64,000 nt of DNA, taken from Hypericum androsaemum. Taxonomy: Eukaryota; Streptophyta; Magnoliopsida; Malpighiales; Hypericaceae. The translations under genes and the position numbers were made by a program. The notes beneath the pieces are model-generated. The model saw nothing but the letters and a program-made list of their open reading frames with translations, ran no database searches and was not told the origin of the DNA. The stretch lies in NCBI GenBank assembly GCA_963995505.1, contig OZ023195.1, forward strand, positions 5,972,109 through 6,036,108, read 5' to 3'. Positions 22,858-34,986 of the stretch are shown one piece after another; positions within the stretch are counted from its first letter, which is position 1; every line of letters starts with the position of its first letter.

Positions 22858-24084
22858 TCAGGTGTTGTAAGCCCGTCGCTCCTGATAGAAGACATCATGG
22901 GTAGCGATCGAGGAGGTGTAGCGAGTGTTGAGCTCTTGCTGGGCTGCTTCTAAGTGAGCATTGTGCTCGTGTTGCCTTGTCCAATGGGCCTCGTGCGTAG
23001 TGACCATCTCTGTCATATGAACCTCGAGATCAGTAATGCGCTCTGTAAGCTCTACCAAATCAGCTTGATAACCTGGGACACGTACAGGTTATTCTTAGAG
23101 AAGTCTTTTCACAGTCCTCCGGTCCTTCCATTCCTTGAACGAGATCACCTCCTGACCATTCCTCTTGGTTTTGGTGATGAGATGATAGGAATGGAGAAGT
23201 GGAATGTTGATCACATTCGGGGGCCAAGGTATGCCTGCAGAACCTGCAAGATCATCAGGAAAAAAGTGCTCCGCAATGCAGGTGATTATGTGACCTAAAA
23301 ATACCAAAGTTCGATGACTCGATACAGTCTTCTTAAAAACTTCCATAATCAAATTAAATATGCTGAAGGTAGTCCGACGACGCACGCTATGCAAAATATA
23401 TAACTATGTAAGGGTCACTCGACTCTCCTCATTAACTCTAGTGAATGATACACACATAAAATGATGTAGCACAGACATATGTGGATCACTAATGAGAGCG
23501 GATGGAGCTTGGCCGGCGGTGTACTAATGAAAACCAGTGATAGCGTACCAAGCCCTATCCGTATCCCCATCAGTGGCAAAATCTAACGGTACCCCACCCG
23601 TCTTAATGTCCAAAATGTTAATTAGAAGTGGTTTAGTAACCGTAAATGGTTCGTCAAACAAGCGTGCAGTAAACGATAACTTATTCTCAGTAATTACTAA
23701 CGTAGTATAAAACTCGAACATCAACCCAAGATATGCTTGTACTAAGTTATCTATAAAATACTCCCATCCTAATTACTGTAATACAGTACGAAGAGTAACG
23801 TCAATACCAAGTGTACGCATGTCATCCCACTCAATCACATTGTATGTATGCACGCGAATTTTGTGAAACTTAGAAAACCTAGAAACTTCCCAATCGTGGA
23901 GAAGTGGGAAGGGTGTCTCGCTCTGGCCGGTAGAAGCTTCTGGAGATGGGAATGTCGGTGGTGAAGGAGAGTGCGACAGTGAGGAAGATTGTGATGGTAA
24001 GGAAGGCAGAGGCGTAGGTGCCTTTCTTTTCTTCGCGGGGGGCTTCTTTTGGCCTGCCTTGCTCATACCAGCACTCTTGGTCAT
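22858..24084 (-). pseudogene. Athila/Calypso-type env-like ORF, broken
   Basis: Lies downstream of integrase in the same orientation, the position of the env-like third ORF of Athila and Calypso elements. From ATG 24084 it reads MTKSAGMSKAGQKKPPAKKR, a Pro/Ser-rich stretch, then WEVSRFSKFHKIRVHTYN, then (23524-23724) a segment with EFYTTL and later pieces at 23095-23394 and 22858-23058, the last coiled-coil-like (MVELTERITDLEVHMTEM). Several stops and frame changes separate the pieces. I recognise the plant envelope-like/plant-transposon domain style, not a precise family. Non-functional. Confidence 0.6.
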
Positions 24085-24654
24085 TTTGGGACCCGAAAAG
24101 ACGCAGAATGACAAGGTCGGGAAGTCGCCAGAGAGTGGTCGGACGGTGTTCGGCCAGTGATTGGATGGTGACCGAAACTGGGGGATCACACCTTTAGAGA
24201 GGCCTCGGTCTGGTCTTTGTCGTGGTGTAGGTGGCCAGAAATGGAGAGCGCCGGAGTGTCCGCAATCGGTCGCAAAAGAAAAAATTAGGGTTGCCCCCTT
24301 ATAACTTAAGTGGGCGCCGACAGTGGTTGAAAGCAATGAAGAGAGGGTCACCAAACATGTAGAGGAGGTCTGCCAGAAGGTGAGGACGTCGGTGGAGCAA
24401 GTGCTGGTTGCCAGAGTACTCAGTTCTTTGTGTGGGCGAATTTTCGTGGGGAATCTTGTGAAAAGGGAGAGGAGGGAAAAAGATGGGCTCTCGATGCCCT
24501 TTTATACTCCTTGTTTCTTCGATCAATTAAAAGACGCTAGTTTAGTTGCGGGCGCTAGTTCGCCTTCAGTGAAATCGCCTAGAACCACCCACTAGCAATC
24601 GCTAGTGAACTAGTGGGCGCTAGTCCGTGCATTTTCCTTTCTCTTTTTTTTATT

Positions 24655-24770
24655 CTCTGCAAAAACAAAAATACACTAGATTAGACATCGTTCCCAATAA
24701 AAACACACTAGATTACACATCGTTCCCAACAAAAACACACTATATTAGTCTAAAGCAAAAATACAGAAAA
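24655..24770. repeat. ~37-bp tandem repeat inside the Athila-type element
   Basis: Two and a half units of (A)CACACTAGATTA(G/C)ACATC followed by GTTCCCAA, between the env-like ORF and the integrase C-terminus. Confidence 0.75.
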
Positions 24771-24841
24771 CAAAATCACTTGAATTAAAATACTAAACAT
24801 GCTAATTTATAGTCTTTAGCTTGACTTGAGACTCCCGGAGG

Positions 24842-27800
24842 CTAAGGTGCGGATGGTTGGAGCAATGTGTGCATAGCTCGAGCGCACTCCACATCATTCC
24901 CAAGATATAGCTTGTACCACTGGCCGTTGACTTTGAATGTCTGCCCCTCTGAATTTTTGAGTTCAATTGCTCCATGAGGTGCGATATCGACAATCTCAAA
25001 TGGCCCGCTCCACCTTGACTTTAGCTTCCCGGGGAATAACTTCAAGCGAGAATTGTGGAGAAGTACTTGTTGTCCAACCCAAAAGTCTTTATTGCCAATA
25101 TGAGCATTGTGCCTCTTCTTAGTGGTCTCCGTGTATATCCTCAAGCTCTCGAAAGCACTGACACGGATTTCTTCAAGTTCTTAGAGTTACAGGACTCGGC
25201 GTTCTCCAGCGAGCTTGTAGTCGTAATTCAATGCCTTGATCACCCAAAATACTCGATGTTCGAGCTCCACAGGGAGGTGACAAGCTTTTCCATTGACCAG
25301 TCGATAGGGTGTTGTGCCAATATGGATCTTGAATGTGGTGCGATAAGCCTATAGTACATCATCTAGCTTCAAAGACCAATCTGTTCAGGCCGAACTCACC
25401 TGCTTCTCTAGAATCCTCTTCAACTCTCTATTAGAAACTTTAACTTGGCCACTAGTTTGAGAATGATAGGGAGTGGCCACCTTGTGAGTAACGCCATGGC
25501 GCTTGAGAAGTATGGCGAAAGGTTGGTTGCAAAAGTGTGAACTGCCATTATTGATAATTGCGCGGGGAATACCGAATCGGGCAAAAAGCTTCTTGAGGAA
25601 GCGTAGAACTACCTTGGCATCATTGGTTGGGGTAGCCCAGGCCTCCACACACTTGGAGACATAGTCGACTCCAACAATTATGTACTTATTGCCTTTAGAT
25701 GGAGGGAAAGGACCCATGAAGTTGATCCCCCACACGTCAAAGAGCTCAACTTCTAAGATGCTTGATTGAGGCATTTTGTCCCTTTGGGAGATATTGCCCG
25801 TTCATTGACAGCGATCACAATATTTCATGAACTCTCTCGCATCCTTGAAAATGGTGGACCAATAAAATCCACACTCCAGCACTCCTGAAGTTGTCCTTGT
25901 GGCTCCGAAGTGACCAGTATAAGCTGATTTATGACATTCTTGTAAGATAACTGGTATCTCCTCATCCAGAATACATCACCTTAGTAGGCCATCGGCATAT
26001 CGACGAAAGAGACATGGCTCATCCCAAACATAGAAGCAGACATCGTTGAGAAATTTCTTTTTCTAGGAGTAGCTCAAGTCTTCAGGCATGACTTCACTCA
26101 CTAGGTAATTGGCAAAGTCCGCATACCATGGAGGGCTCATTGACTGCACATAGAACAAGGCCTCATCCGAAAAGTATTCAAAGATCCTCCCTTCTTTTTC
26201 TATCCCATCGCTGTTCTCCAATCGGGATAAATGATTCGCTACTACGTTCTCTGTGCCCTTCTTATCTTTGATAACTAAATCGAACTCCTACAATAGTAAA
26301 ATCTAATGAATAAGTCGGGGTTTTACATCTTGTTTAGCAAAGAGATATCTCAAAGCGGCATGGTCAGTGTAGGCGATTACTTGAGAGCCTAGTAGGTAAG
26401 GTCGAAACTTGTCGCAAGCATACACTACTGCGAGCATCTCTTATTAATAAATTGGCGATAAAACCTGGCATGTCCAAGGAAGGCGCGAATGCCTTTGACC
26501 ATCGTGGGTGGTTGCATTTTTTTGATTGCTTCGATCTTGGCACAATCAACTTCAATCCCCGTCTTGGAGATCTTATGACCCAACACGATGCCTTCTTCTA
26601 CCATAAAGTTGCACTTCTCCCAATTCAGCACGAGTCTATTCTCTTCGCATTTCTTGAGCACCATATCCAAGTTATGAAGGTAGCCCTCAAATGAATCTCC
26701 AAAGATGGAAAAATCATCCATGAACACCTCCATTATGTCTTCATTCATCACCCAAAAGATGGCCATCATGCACCGTTGAAAGGTAGCGGGAGTATTGCAT
26801 AGACCGAAAGGTATTCTCCTATAGGCAAAAGTACCAAAGGGACAGGTAAAAATAGTCTTTTCTTGGTCTCCGAGATAGATGAGTACCTGATTATACCCAG
26901 AGTAGCCATCAAGAAAGTAATAGTAAGCATATCCAGCTATGCACTCCAATATTTGATCAATAAAGGAGAGAGGAAAGTGATCCTTCCGAGTAGCGACATT
27001 GAGCTTCTTGTAGTCGATGCATACACGTCACCTAGTAACTGTTTTTGTTGAGATAAGCTCTCCCTCTTTATTGGTTTGTACTTTCATGCCTCATTTCTTG
27101 GGTACACATTGCCTAGGGCTCACCCATTCACTATCTGAAATAAGGTAGATAATTCTAACGTTAAGAAGCTTGATTACCTCCTTCTTCACGACCTCCTTCA
27201 TGTTACGATTGAGCCTTCTTTGACGGTCTGCCTTGGACTTTGTATTTTCCTCCATGTTGATTCGGTGCATCACAATGTCTGAGCTAATTCCTTGGATATC
27301 AGAAATTTTCCATCCCATGGCCTTGATCCTCTTATTCACCAAGGTAAGGACTTTCTCTTCTTTCTCTTGAGTAAGCTTGTTGAAGATGATAATGGATAGC
27401 CTTCCTCCTTTTTTCAAGAAGGTATATCATAAGTGAGGAGGCAATTCCTTCAGCTCTAAGGTGGGAGCCCTTACAGTAAAGCTCAGCTCCAATTTGGCTT
27501 CCTCCTTGTCTACCTCTTCATTCTCTTCGACCTCTTTGACTTGGTATGCTTGTTCAGTAGATTCCTCATTCCCGCTCCATTTATCTTCAAAATCAAGAGT
27601 TTCATCGTGCATCAATTTGATGCACATGCAAGCTTCATCCTCTTGGTGGTATTGCATCGCCTTGGCCATTTGGTGGTACTCCACGGTCTCATCACCAACG
27701 TGTAGAGTCAACTTTTCTCCATTGACATCGATAAGAGCATGGCTAGTGTTGAGGAATGGCCTCCCCAAGAGGAGAGGGCAATTCTTGTCAGGATCAAAAT

Positions 27801-28548
27801 CCAAGACCACAAAGTCTGCTGGAACAAAGAATTGCTCGAACTTAACTAGCACATCTTTTGCGATTCCATGTGGCCTCGTGACCGTTTGGTCAGCTAGCTG
27901 AAGACGCATCTCAGTTGGCTTGAGGCCTCCAAGTCTAAGTTGCCTGAAAATAGTTGAAGGCATGAGGTTAATACTGGCATCAAGGTCACAAAGGCATTTA
28001 GTAAACTCAACATCACCAATATAACAAGGTATAGTAAAACTTTCTGGATTCTTAAGCTTAGCTGGCAAGTCCTTGGATATGAGTGAGCTGCAATTCGCGG
28101 TCAAAGAGACTGTTTCTTCCTTGTCCCACTTCTTCTTCTTTGTAATGAGCTCCTTGAGGAATTTGGCATAGTGTGGCATTTGGTCTAACATCTCCAAGAA
28201 GGAAATACTGATTTGAATGCCCTTCATCTTTTCAATAAAACTAAGGAATCTTTCATCCACCACTGGTTGATTCTTGAATCGTTGAGAAAATGGTGGTGGT
28301 GGAACCTTAGGTGGTGGAGGAACATAAGGTTCTTCCTCTTCTTCAATCTACATAGGTTCTTTCTCCTTTTTGGGCTCCTTTGTCTTGGGTGATTTGGTTG
28401 TCTTAGTGGTCCCTTCAATATCCTTGCCACTCCTTAAGGTGATGGCTTTAGCATCTCCCCTAGGGTTGGCATCCGTGTTGCTTGAAAGGGACCCTGGCTT
28501 GTGCGTTCGAGCAGTACCAGAGATCAGAAATCGAGATGTTCTTAACAA
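24842..28548 (-). pseudogene. Athila/Tat-type Ty3 gag-pol, decayed
   Basis: On the minus strand in order: gag C-terminus (28548-28348, with NPRGDAKAITLRSGK); protease (28263-27427, CDLDASINLMP where the usual DLGAS glycine is Asp); RT (27417-27091 and 26949-26425, with FMDDFS and PFGTFAYRRIPFGL); RNase H remnants to about 26200; the integrase HHCC finger near 25945-25805; the integrase core (25774-25385, with INNGSSHF where the usual SDGGSHF aspartate is lost); and the integrase C-terminus (25144-24842). Frame breaks separate the blocks. Gag upstream of 28550 is missing and no LTR was identified. The active-site changes and breaks mean it cannot encode working enzymes. Confidence 0.88.
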
Positions 28549-28877
28549 AGATGCTGGATGAGATCGATGATCATGATGTTGTTATGCATGCCCTAAGCTC
28601 TCGGATAGGTTCGGGAGGCACGAGCTGGTAAAGGAGGAGGCGATTGTTAGGAGCTACGAATTTGAAGGTTTAATTTTTTAGATCTAGACCAAAAATATTG
28701 CCAAGACGATCGGAGGATGATAGTACACTGAAGAAGATGATGGGGGTTGATGTAGGAGTATAAAAGTCAGTTGAAAGATAAAATAATAATAAAATGACTG
28801 ACGATGTTAGCGATGGATCTGATAGTATAATAAAATCAAATATAGTGGACAACAAAATCCTTTTTCAAAACCAGGGG

Positions 28878-28969
28878 AAGCGAGACATATATAACCAAAC
28901 CCAAAGTCCATAGGATAATTTTTAAGCGAGACATATATAACCAAACCCAGAGTCCCTAGGATAATTTTT
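28878..28969. repeat. 46-bp tandem duplication
   Basis: Two units begin AAGCGAGACATATATAACCA at 28878 and 28924 with three differences, inside the right MULE terminus. Confidence 0.92.
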
Positions 28970-29589
28970 CCTTAATATTGTCCTCATAATTTATAAATCT
29001 GATCCAAAATATTGGATCTATGAATCCAATCAGAATCTTTGGAGGAAAGAATCCAGTCAATTGGATCTAGCCTTCAACAAACAGATTTGATCCAATGGAA
29101 GAATATCTTGCAAAAAAACTCTCTCAATGAAGTCTCTCTACCCATTTTAGGGGTTTTTCTCCTTTTTATTATGCCGCCGCCGCCGCCACACATCCATCCA
29201 TCTCCTTCAAGGCCACTTACTCCTCATTAGCCATCTCCACCTCCTCTCCACTTAGATCTCCATTTTTTATCCTAACTATACCCCTTACCTCCGGCCACCT
29301 CCCTTTACATCTCGCTCCAAGGTCATTGTCGTCCACCGCTCAAGGTCATTGTCCGTCAACGGCTCCTTTGAGCTCCAGGTTGCTCCTGTTGTGAAGATCT
29401 GCACAGATCGATAGCCAGCCAGCCATCCATTTTCTTACCTCGCCGGAGCTCTGGAGCCCGTCCTCCACTCCACTCGTCCCAGCCTCCTTGCTCCCGTCGT
29501 CACCTACTACTCGGTTGTCGCCACCTCCTCCTCGTCCCAGTCCTTGAAGGATCCTGGCTCAGCCACACCCTTTCTCGTGGCCTAAGCAG

Positions 29590-30760
29590 AGCGCCGGTGG
29601 GGTTGGTCATCGTAGACCTCCCCACCGGCTAATCTTTACGTTTAGTTGGGTTTATTTCTGTCTGCTTTTTCATTTTTCTCTCAGTGCTGTTGTTATTTCT
29701 TTGGGAAAAGTTCACTTTAGTACCCTGTGGTATCGACCAAAATCACTTTAGTACCCTGTGGTAAAAAACCGATCAATCGAGTCATACTTATTCCAATTAA
29801 CATCAAAAAAGGCCTCGGGCAGCTGCCCGGAGCTGCCCGAACCTACCCGAACCCTGCCCGGGCTACGTGGCCAGCCACGTCACCAATTTTTGATGACGTG
29901 GCGCCACGTCACCAATTCTCCTCCTCCCCGCGTCCTCCTCCTCCTCCTCCTCCTCCTCTCCTCCTCCTCCCCGCGTCCCCCTCCTCCTCCTCCTCCTCCC
30001 CGCGTCCTCCTCCTCCTCCCCGCGTCCTCCTCCTCCCCGCCTCCTCCTCCTCCTCCTGGTGACGTGGCACCACGTCATCAAAAATTGGTGACGTGGCTGG
30101 CCACGTAGCCCGGGCAGGGTTCGGGTAGGTTCGGGCAGCTCCGGGCAGCTGCCCGAGGCCCTTTTTGATGTTAATTGGAATAAGTATGACTCGATTGATC
30201 AGTTTTTTACCACAAGGTACTAAAGTGATTTTGGTCGATACCACAGGGTACTAAAGTAGACTTTTCCCTATTTCTTTTCATGCTTTATGCTGCTTACTAG
30301 ACTACTTTTGCTTGGATCGGTTTGATATCGATCTAAGAATTGTCCGAATTTATTGTCTATTTTTTTCAAACTCGTGGCTATCACTGTCTCGGTTGGAGCC
30401 CGACCCCTCTGCGGGTACGCCTGAGGTGTAAAACAGTCTCCATCCACTCTTTGTTGCATCTTCAGAGTAGCATTACGCCTATCAGCTGCCATGTTTGTCA
30501 GCATTAGTTTGGTATGGCTCTTCTCGTATGAGAAGCTATCAGCACTCGCAGCTGTTATTATTGTCATAGTTTCTTACTCTGCCACGAGGCTTTTGCGGAT
30601 ATCTTACACTATTTTTACTCTTTGTTGTATTTCGTCTACTGTGTCTATTTTTAGTTTCAATGTCTTTGTATTTGTTTTCAGCTGATGTAATTCGACTACT
30701 TAATGAATGGCTTTAAGCCGCATTTTCCCTTTAAAAAATGGAAGGTTGATGAATATAAGG
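29590..30760 (+). mobile_element. LINE-like 3' region interrupted by a MULE
   Basis: The plus strand resembles, in order, the minus strand of 63366-64000: GGTGGGGTTGGTC, a T-rich segment, then CTTTTGCTTGGAT. It ends with TGATGTAATTCGACTACTTA and an A-rich end near 30740. The MULE at 29703-30268 splits it. No reverse-transcriptase frame lies in the window. Confidence 0.45.
29703..30268. mobile_element. Hairpin MULE/MITE (566 bp), ~230-bp inverted arms, exact 9-bp TSD
   Basis: Starts GGGAAAAGTTCACTTTAGTA and ends with its near-perfect inverse. Arms run about 29703-29925 and 30035-30268. Exact 9-bp duplications TATTTCTTT at 29694-29702 and 30269-30277 fit Mutator-type insertion. Both strands give near-identical open frames because the arms are almost identical, so these are not genes. 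The centre (29926-30055) is (CTC)n/CCCGCGTCC low-complexity DNA. Transcripts would fold into a long stem. Confidence 0.95.
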
Positions 30761-32260
30761 AGTTTTTTAAGAAAGAATATAGGAGTTTTTTTTAGAAAGA
30801 ATATAGGAGTTGTCCATCATAAATTTCGGTATTATCCGGAAAGACGAGGTGGACAATTTGGTGCAATGGGAGGTTTTTGGCGAATATGATATTGTTTACC
30901 TTTACTAGCTATGTGTATATTATATGTAGGATAATCATGTATAACTATTTTATTTGGAGTAATATAATAAATGTTACCTGACGCTTTCTCATCCCAAAGA
31001 TATTTCAACTTATTGTAAACCGAAGGGTGATTTAGAGCGTTAAGAAACAAGCATCAACAAGAGTCTAATTCTAGGTTGACTAACATCCTTATGCAATTCT
31101 AAAATAGCCATCACATTTTTCCAGTAAATGGATGAGATATATTATTCCGAATCAGTCACATGACAACCTCATATGTCATAAAATGCAATGTCTTGGAATA
31201 TTTGAACAAGAAGGATACTGCTAAACTCGTTCTATTTTGCAGAGGTACTCATTTTTTCTCGCGGGTTTTTCCAACTGAATTTTAGCGCGATAAAATTTTA
31301 CTGACGTCGGTGACCACATCCTCGAAAGAATAATTATGTTCGTAGTAGTAGTCATCACAATGATGAGATAGAAAAAGACTATCAGGTAAGAAATTATGTT
31401 ACAGTGGAATGTTATTTAAGATATAATAGTGGTTTATTATCGTATTTATATATAAGAATTTTGTCGCTCCGTTTTCAAAATAAAAGTTATGAGAGGGATG
31501 GGGCACTAGCGCTGATCCAATTGACCTTAGGACGCCAAACAATCTCCCACCCTGTTTTCCTGTATTAATTTTTGACCAAGAATTCGCTATTTCCCTTTAT
31601 CTGCCCAGTTCTCCTTTAAAAGGGTCGGAACCGTCCGCCATAAATATAACTGACTTGTGGGCTCAGCAACTGCTCACATTATCATCAGCAACCGAATTTT
31701 GGATGGTGAAGGAAAATGGTGGTGAAAGAGACGTCTGAATTAGGCACCGAATGGCGCAGATTTATGATGATGATAATGCGTTAAGATTACGACATTACTA
31801 GTTTTAAACATGGTTTCTAATGTGGTGTAATATTATTATGAGTATGATTTAATTGTTTATTTTTAAGTGTGCAAATTTTATTTATAAGATTTTGGATTAG
31901 AAATGAATTTTTTTACATGGTATCAAAGCTCATTGTTGCTTGTACTGTTTTACTAGTTACAAGTATAATAAATTTGTTTATAATTGTGAAAAATCCAAAT
32001 GTATCATAATGCTAAAATATTTCAAGAATTATAGAATTTGACTCTTGGAATAGTCAATGGACAACAAGTGGCCGATGATTTTTTTTTCAGGAGAATGTCC
32101 TTAAAGCGATCCGACAAGACCATGTCCAAGTTTACTAGAGCGACCACGATGCTATTCAATTCAAGGGCTCCAGTCTCAAATGAGCCGACTTCTGAGTTTG
32201 CATCCAAGCCATGTGCTATGTTTCCAAAAAGACAAGCGTATTCAAACAACTACTATTGGA
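30761..32260. other. Spacer with a dispersed repeat; no gene recognised
   Basis: Holds repeat copy 2 at 31260-31312 (compare 1225-1280). A TGGTATCAAAGCTC at 31919-31932 resembles a tRNA-Met primer-binding site and may mark a decayed LTR element, but no partner LTR was seen. Confidence 0.45.
31260..31312. repeat. Dispersed repeat, copy 2
   Basis: TCCAACTGAATTTTA then GATAAAATTTTACTGACGT, parallel to 1225-1280. Confidence 0.5.
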
Positions 32261-32264
32261 CCAA

Positions 32265-32460
32265 CTAATTTTATTAGAGCGACTAATCTAAATTCGAGAT
32301 AAGTAGTCACTTTTAAGATAGTAAAATTCTCGCAACAAATATTTAACGCTGGTGTGTTTCCAACAACTCGAATTCGAGATCTCTTGGTAAATTAAAACAA
32401 CCTTCTCACCGGTTATGATCTAAATGCTAGTTGGTTAGAGACATCATTTTAGGCATCATT
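32265..32460 (-). mobile_element. tRNA-derived SINE copy
   Basis: On the minus strand: A-box-like region near CTAACCAACTAGCATTTAG, B box around GAGATCTCGAATTCGAGTTG (32360-32390), then AAATATTTGTTGCGAGAATT and the 3' part matching 14800-14900. Confidence 0.65.
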
Positions 32461-32969
32461 TTATGGAGGTCGGCCTAGAGTACACAAACTTAAGACTACA
32501 ACTTGATGGAAATAACCAGTCCCATTCCCGACAGCAATATGGAGAATTCTATTATGTAGAATGAGGGGAGAGTGCATTGTTTTTATGAAGAGAAAAACAC
32601 CAAGAACAAAGCAGAAATTGTGTTGTAGTGCAAACACGTCGAACTATGGGTATCAAGGTGAAGTTTAGCCAATCGAATGCGTACCGAGGCGGAAAATTAT
32701 GTACTCACATTACCAGGCAGACCATGAGTCATTTGAAAGTAAGGGCAGTCACCGGATTGAAAAGGATGCTTGGCCTCTGAAGTTTACATTCAGAGTTCTG
32801 AAGGATTTAGTCATCTGATAACACTGTCTTGCACCCCGGTAACACCATGAAATTGGGGTTTAAGCTAACCTTATTAGTGAGTGTTGTTCATTTTAATCAA
32901 GTTTGCTTGTAGTTTCGTCGGGAGACGGTAAAAACTGCTGGTAATATTGACCGGTGCTCGCTGAGGGAA

Positions 32970-34986
32970 TCATGGGAAGCACTTCATTCTCTGCAAGTTG
33001 CAATAATGGGCCAGAGTTTGTTCAGAATCAAAGGCAATATGACCAACCATACTCAGAAAACTTGCTTAATTACCTGTCTTTCGACTTCGACAACAGAAGC
33101 AGCGAGTCTCCGTTTCAATATGGGCATCTCCTCTGCGCACCTTTCCATCTCAGTATCTGCAAGCGAGTACCACCACGCCGGAGCAAAGACACTTATTACT
33201 TAACTCTATAGTTCAAACTGAGAGAAACACTTGTTGCATCTCAGGACATGATATATTTCAAAAGCAATTTTGACTGGACATGGAAAATTCTTGCAGGCTG
33301 AGCCAAGAAACGTTCCAGCGAACAAGACCCTCGGATATTGACTTATACCAATGAAGCAAATCTTTCCCCAAAACATTATTGCACTGGAAGAGGCTAAGAT
33401 GATCTTACCGTAATAGTATGTTGAGAGGATTGTTATCCGCTCAGTTGGCTGCATAAGAGATCGTAGGATGTGCATTAGATAAATTCAGACACAAAGATCA
33501 CTCAATAGGTGATACCCCAACATTAACATAAAGTTAAATATGGGCAGAGCATGAGGTTTGGTGCGTCTCTTCATGCTTTACTAGATTAGTTGTTGCAGAG
33601 ACAAGAGGTAGAAGCTATGTCGATTGAATCAAATAATAATAAACTGCTGGAGCGTCTGATAGTGAGCTTATCCAAAGACGAATACGATTTCGTGTTTCTA
33701 CCATGTTATTGCAATGCTAAGATGGAAGCTTACCATAACAAACATTCCCTCGCGACGAGTAGGCAATTGCTCGAGCCGTGCCAAAGTTTCATCTCCTTTA
33801 GTAACTTTGCCGAATATAGCATACTGGAACAGTCAAATAGCGAGTTTTGATGTTAGATGGATAATGATAATCTAACAGCTAAGAAGGGTCAAGAAATACA
33901 CACACACCTGACGATCTAAATGAGGAGCATTTCCAAGTAGCATTGAGAAAGAGGACCCCCCGCTGTTTGGATCGTCGTATCTACATGCGGACAAATCAGG
34001 AAAACAAATCTTCACACACACACACAAAGAGATTAAGAAATCATTCAGCTATCCAAGTGTGTTATTAACAATCAAAGAACACCAAACTAGCCAAGAGTGT
34101 TAAGCAACAACAATGATACGGTCCGGCTTAGACATAGTCTAGCTCAGAATCTCAAGCCCAATTCTTTTTTCTATTAACGAGTGAAGCAACATTACGCTCT
34201 TCGACAAGCACCGAAACAACCTAAACTTCCGTTCAAGCAATCGCTGCACGTCAAGCAAACAAAATGCAAGAAGAAGCATACACAAACAAGAGTAACCCCA
34301 ATGGAAGGAACATTACAAGTTACTTACCTCCCCATTGAAAGGATCCCCCTGACATGTTTGACCTCACTGAACTCACCAACCACAGTCTTCTCCGCTTCGG
34401 CCCTCTGCTCCTCGTTCATCGGGGCCGACCGCCCCCCAACCACGTCCGCCACTTGGGCAACAAACCCTCTATCAACCTTTAAGCAAAGACCAAACCCTCC
34501 CCCCATTAGACACCAACAAAAGAACCAAATCAGACCAAAAGACTCCAACTTTAACCAAGTTAGTACCCGAAAAAAGTGGTTGGTGTTGTAGCAACCAAGC
34601 CGGACCAGCTTGAAAATGTGGGCCACAGTCTTAGGAGCCACCGATGGATAGAACCCGAACTCAATGTCCCCGTAGTTGGTCTAAACTTAAAACACACAAT
34701 ATAATTTTTTTTAGTTTGAGCACCCGAGAACGCAGCTGTTCGATACTTTGTGGTCCTACCCGACTCGAACTCCCAATAAATATATGTTAAGTCTACGTTT
34801 CAAACCAGACAATTCTTTGTTTTGGTCAACGATTGGGATTTTACAAGATAAAGAAGAGGGGGGGTGGGGAACCTGGAAGACGACACGGGCAGAACCCATG
34901 TGGGGTTCTTCCTGGGAAGAGACGCCATTGAAGTAGAGGGAGAGGACGGAGACCAAGATCAGCTTCCACCAACTTCCGCTCCCCAT
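32970..34986 (-). CDS. CYP23: Peptidyl-prolyl cis-trans isomerase, cyclophilin CYP23 type, 8 exons
   Basis: Exons on the minus strand: 34986-34873, 34680-34567, 34476-34328, 33980-33908, 33823-33734, 33448-33409, 33156-33074, 32990-32970; all introns GT..AG, reading frame intact, 227 residues. Residues 1-25 (MGSGSWWKLILVSVLSLYFN...) form a signal peptide, so it should enter the secretory pathway. The cyclophilin domain follows: VAPKTVAHIFKLVRLGCYNT, NHFFRVDRGFVAQVADV (with the catalytic-type Arg of the FxRV motif), MNEEQRAEAEKTVVGEF, SSFSMLLGNAPHLD, YAIFGKVTKGDETL. It ends in the clade-specific tail TERITILSTYYYDTEM and a short C-terminal helix ending KCFP. It would catalyse prolyl isomerisation during folding; the specific client is unknown. 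The last coding exon is only 21 bp. It matches Arabidopsis CYP23 in length and architecture. Confidence 0.96.

Larger units (their letters stand above)
20876..28971. mobile_element. MULE-like element apparently split by an Athila-type retrotransposon
   Basis: Left terminus from 20876 (AGCAAATTACTTTCAGGTCC, later TTATTATACTCCCGAATCC and GTTGACGTCATAAGTCA). Right terminus 28740-28971 reads, inverted, TTATTATACTATCAGATCC and later ATTATCCTAGGGACTCTGGG. Flanks ATAATATTA (20867-20875) and TTAATATTG (28972-28980) match at seven of nine positions. The same end family bounds the exact-TSD elements at 35608 and 43658. Between the two halves lies the decayed Ty3 element, so an older MULE later disrupted is the simplest reading; the retroelement junctions themselves were not resolved. 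Confidence 0.55.

Noticed and set aside
29727..30244. Long open frames on both strands, including Arg/Glu- and Pro/Ser-rich repeats
   Set aside because: Produced by near-identical inverted arms and a (CTC)n centre of a MULE; no domain.
31919..31932. TGGTATCAAAGCTC, similar to a retrotransposon primer-binding site
   Set aside because: No LTR pair, polypurine tract or coding sequence found around it; kept only as a note.
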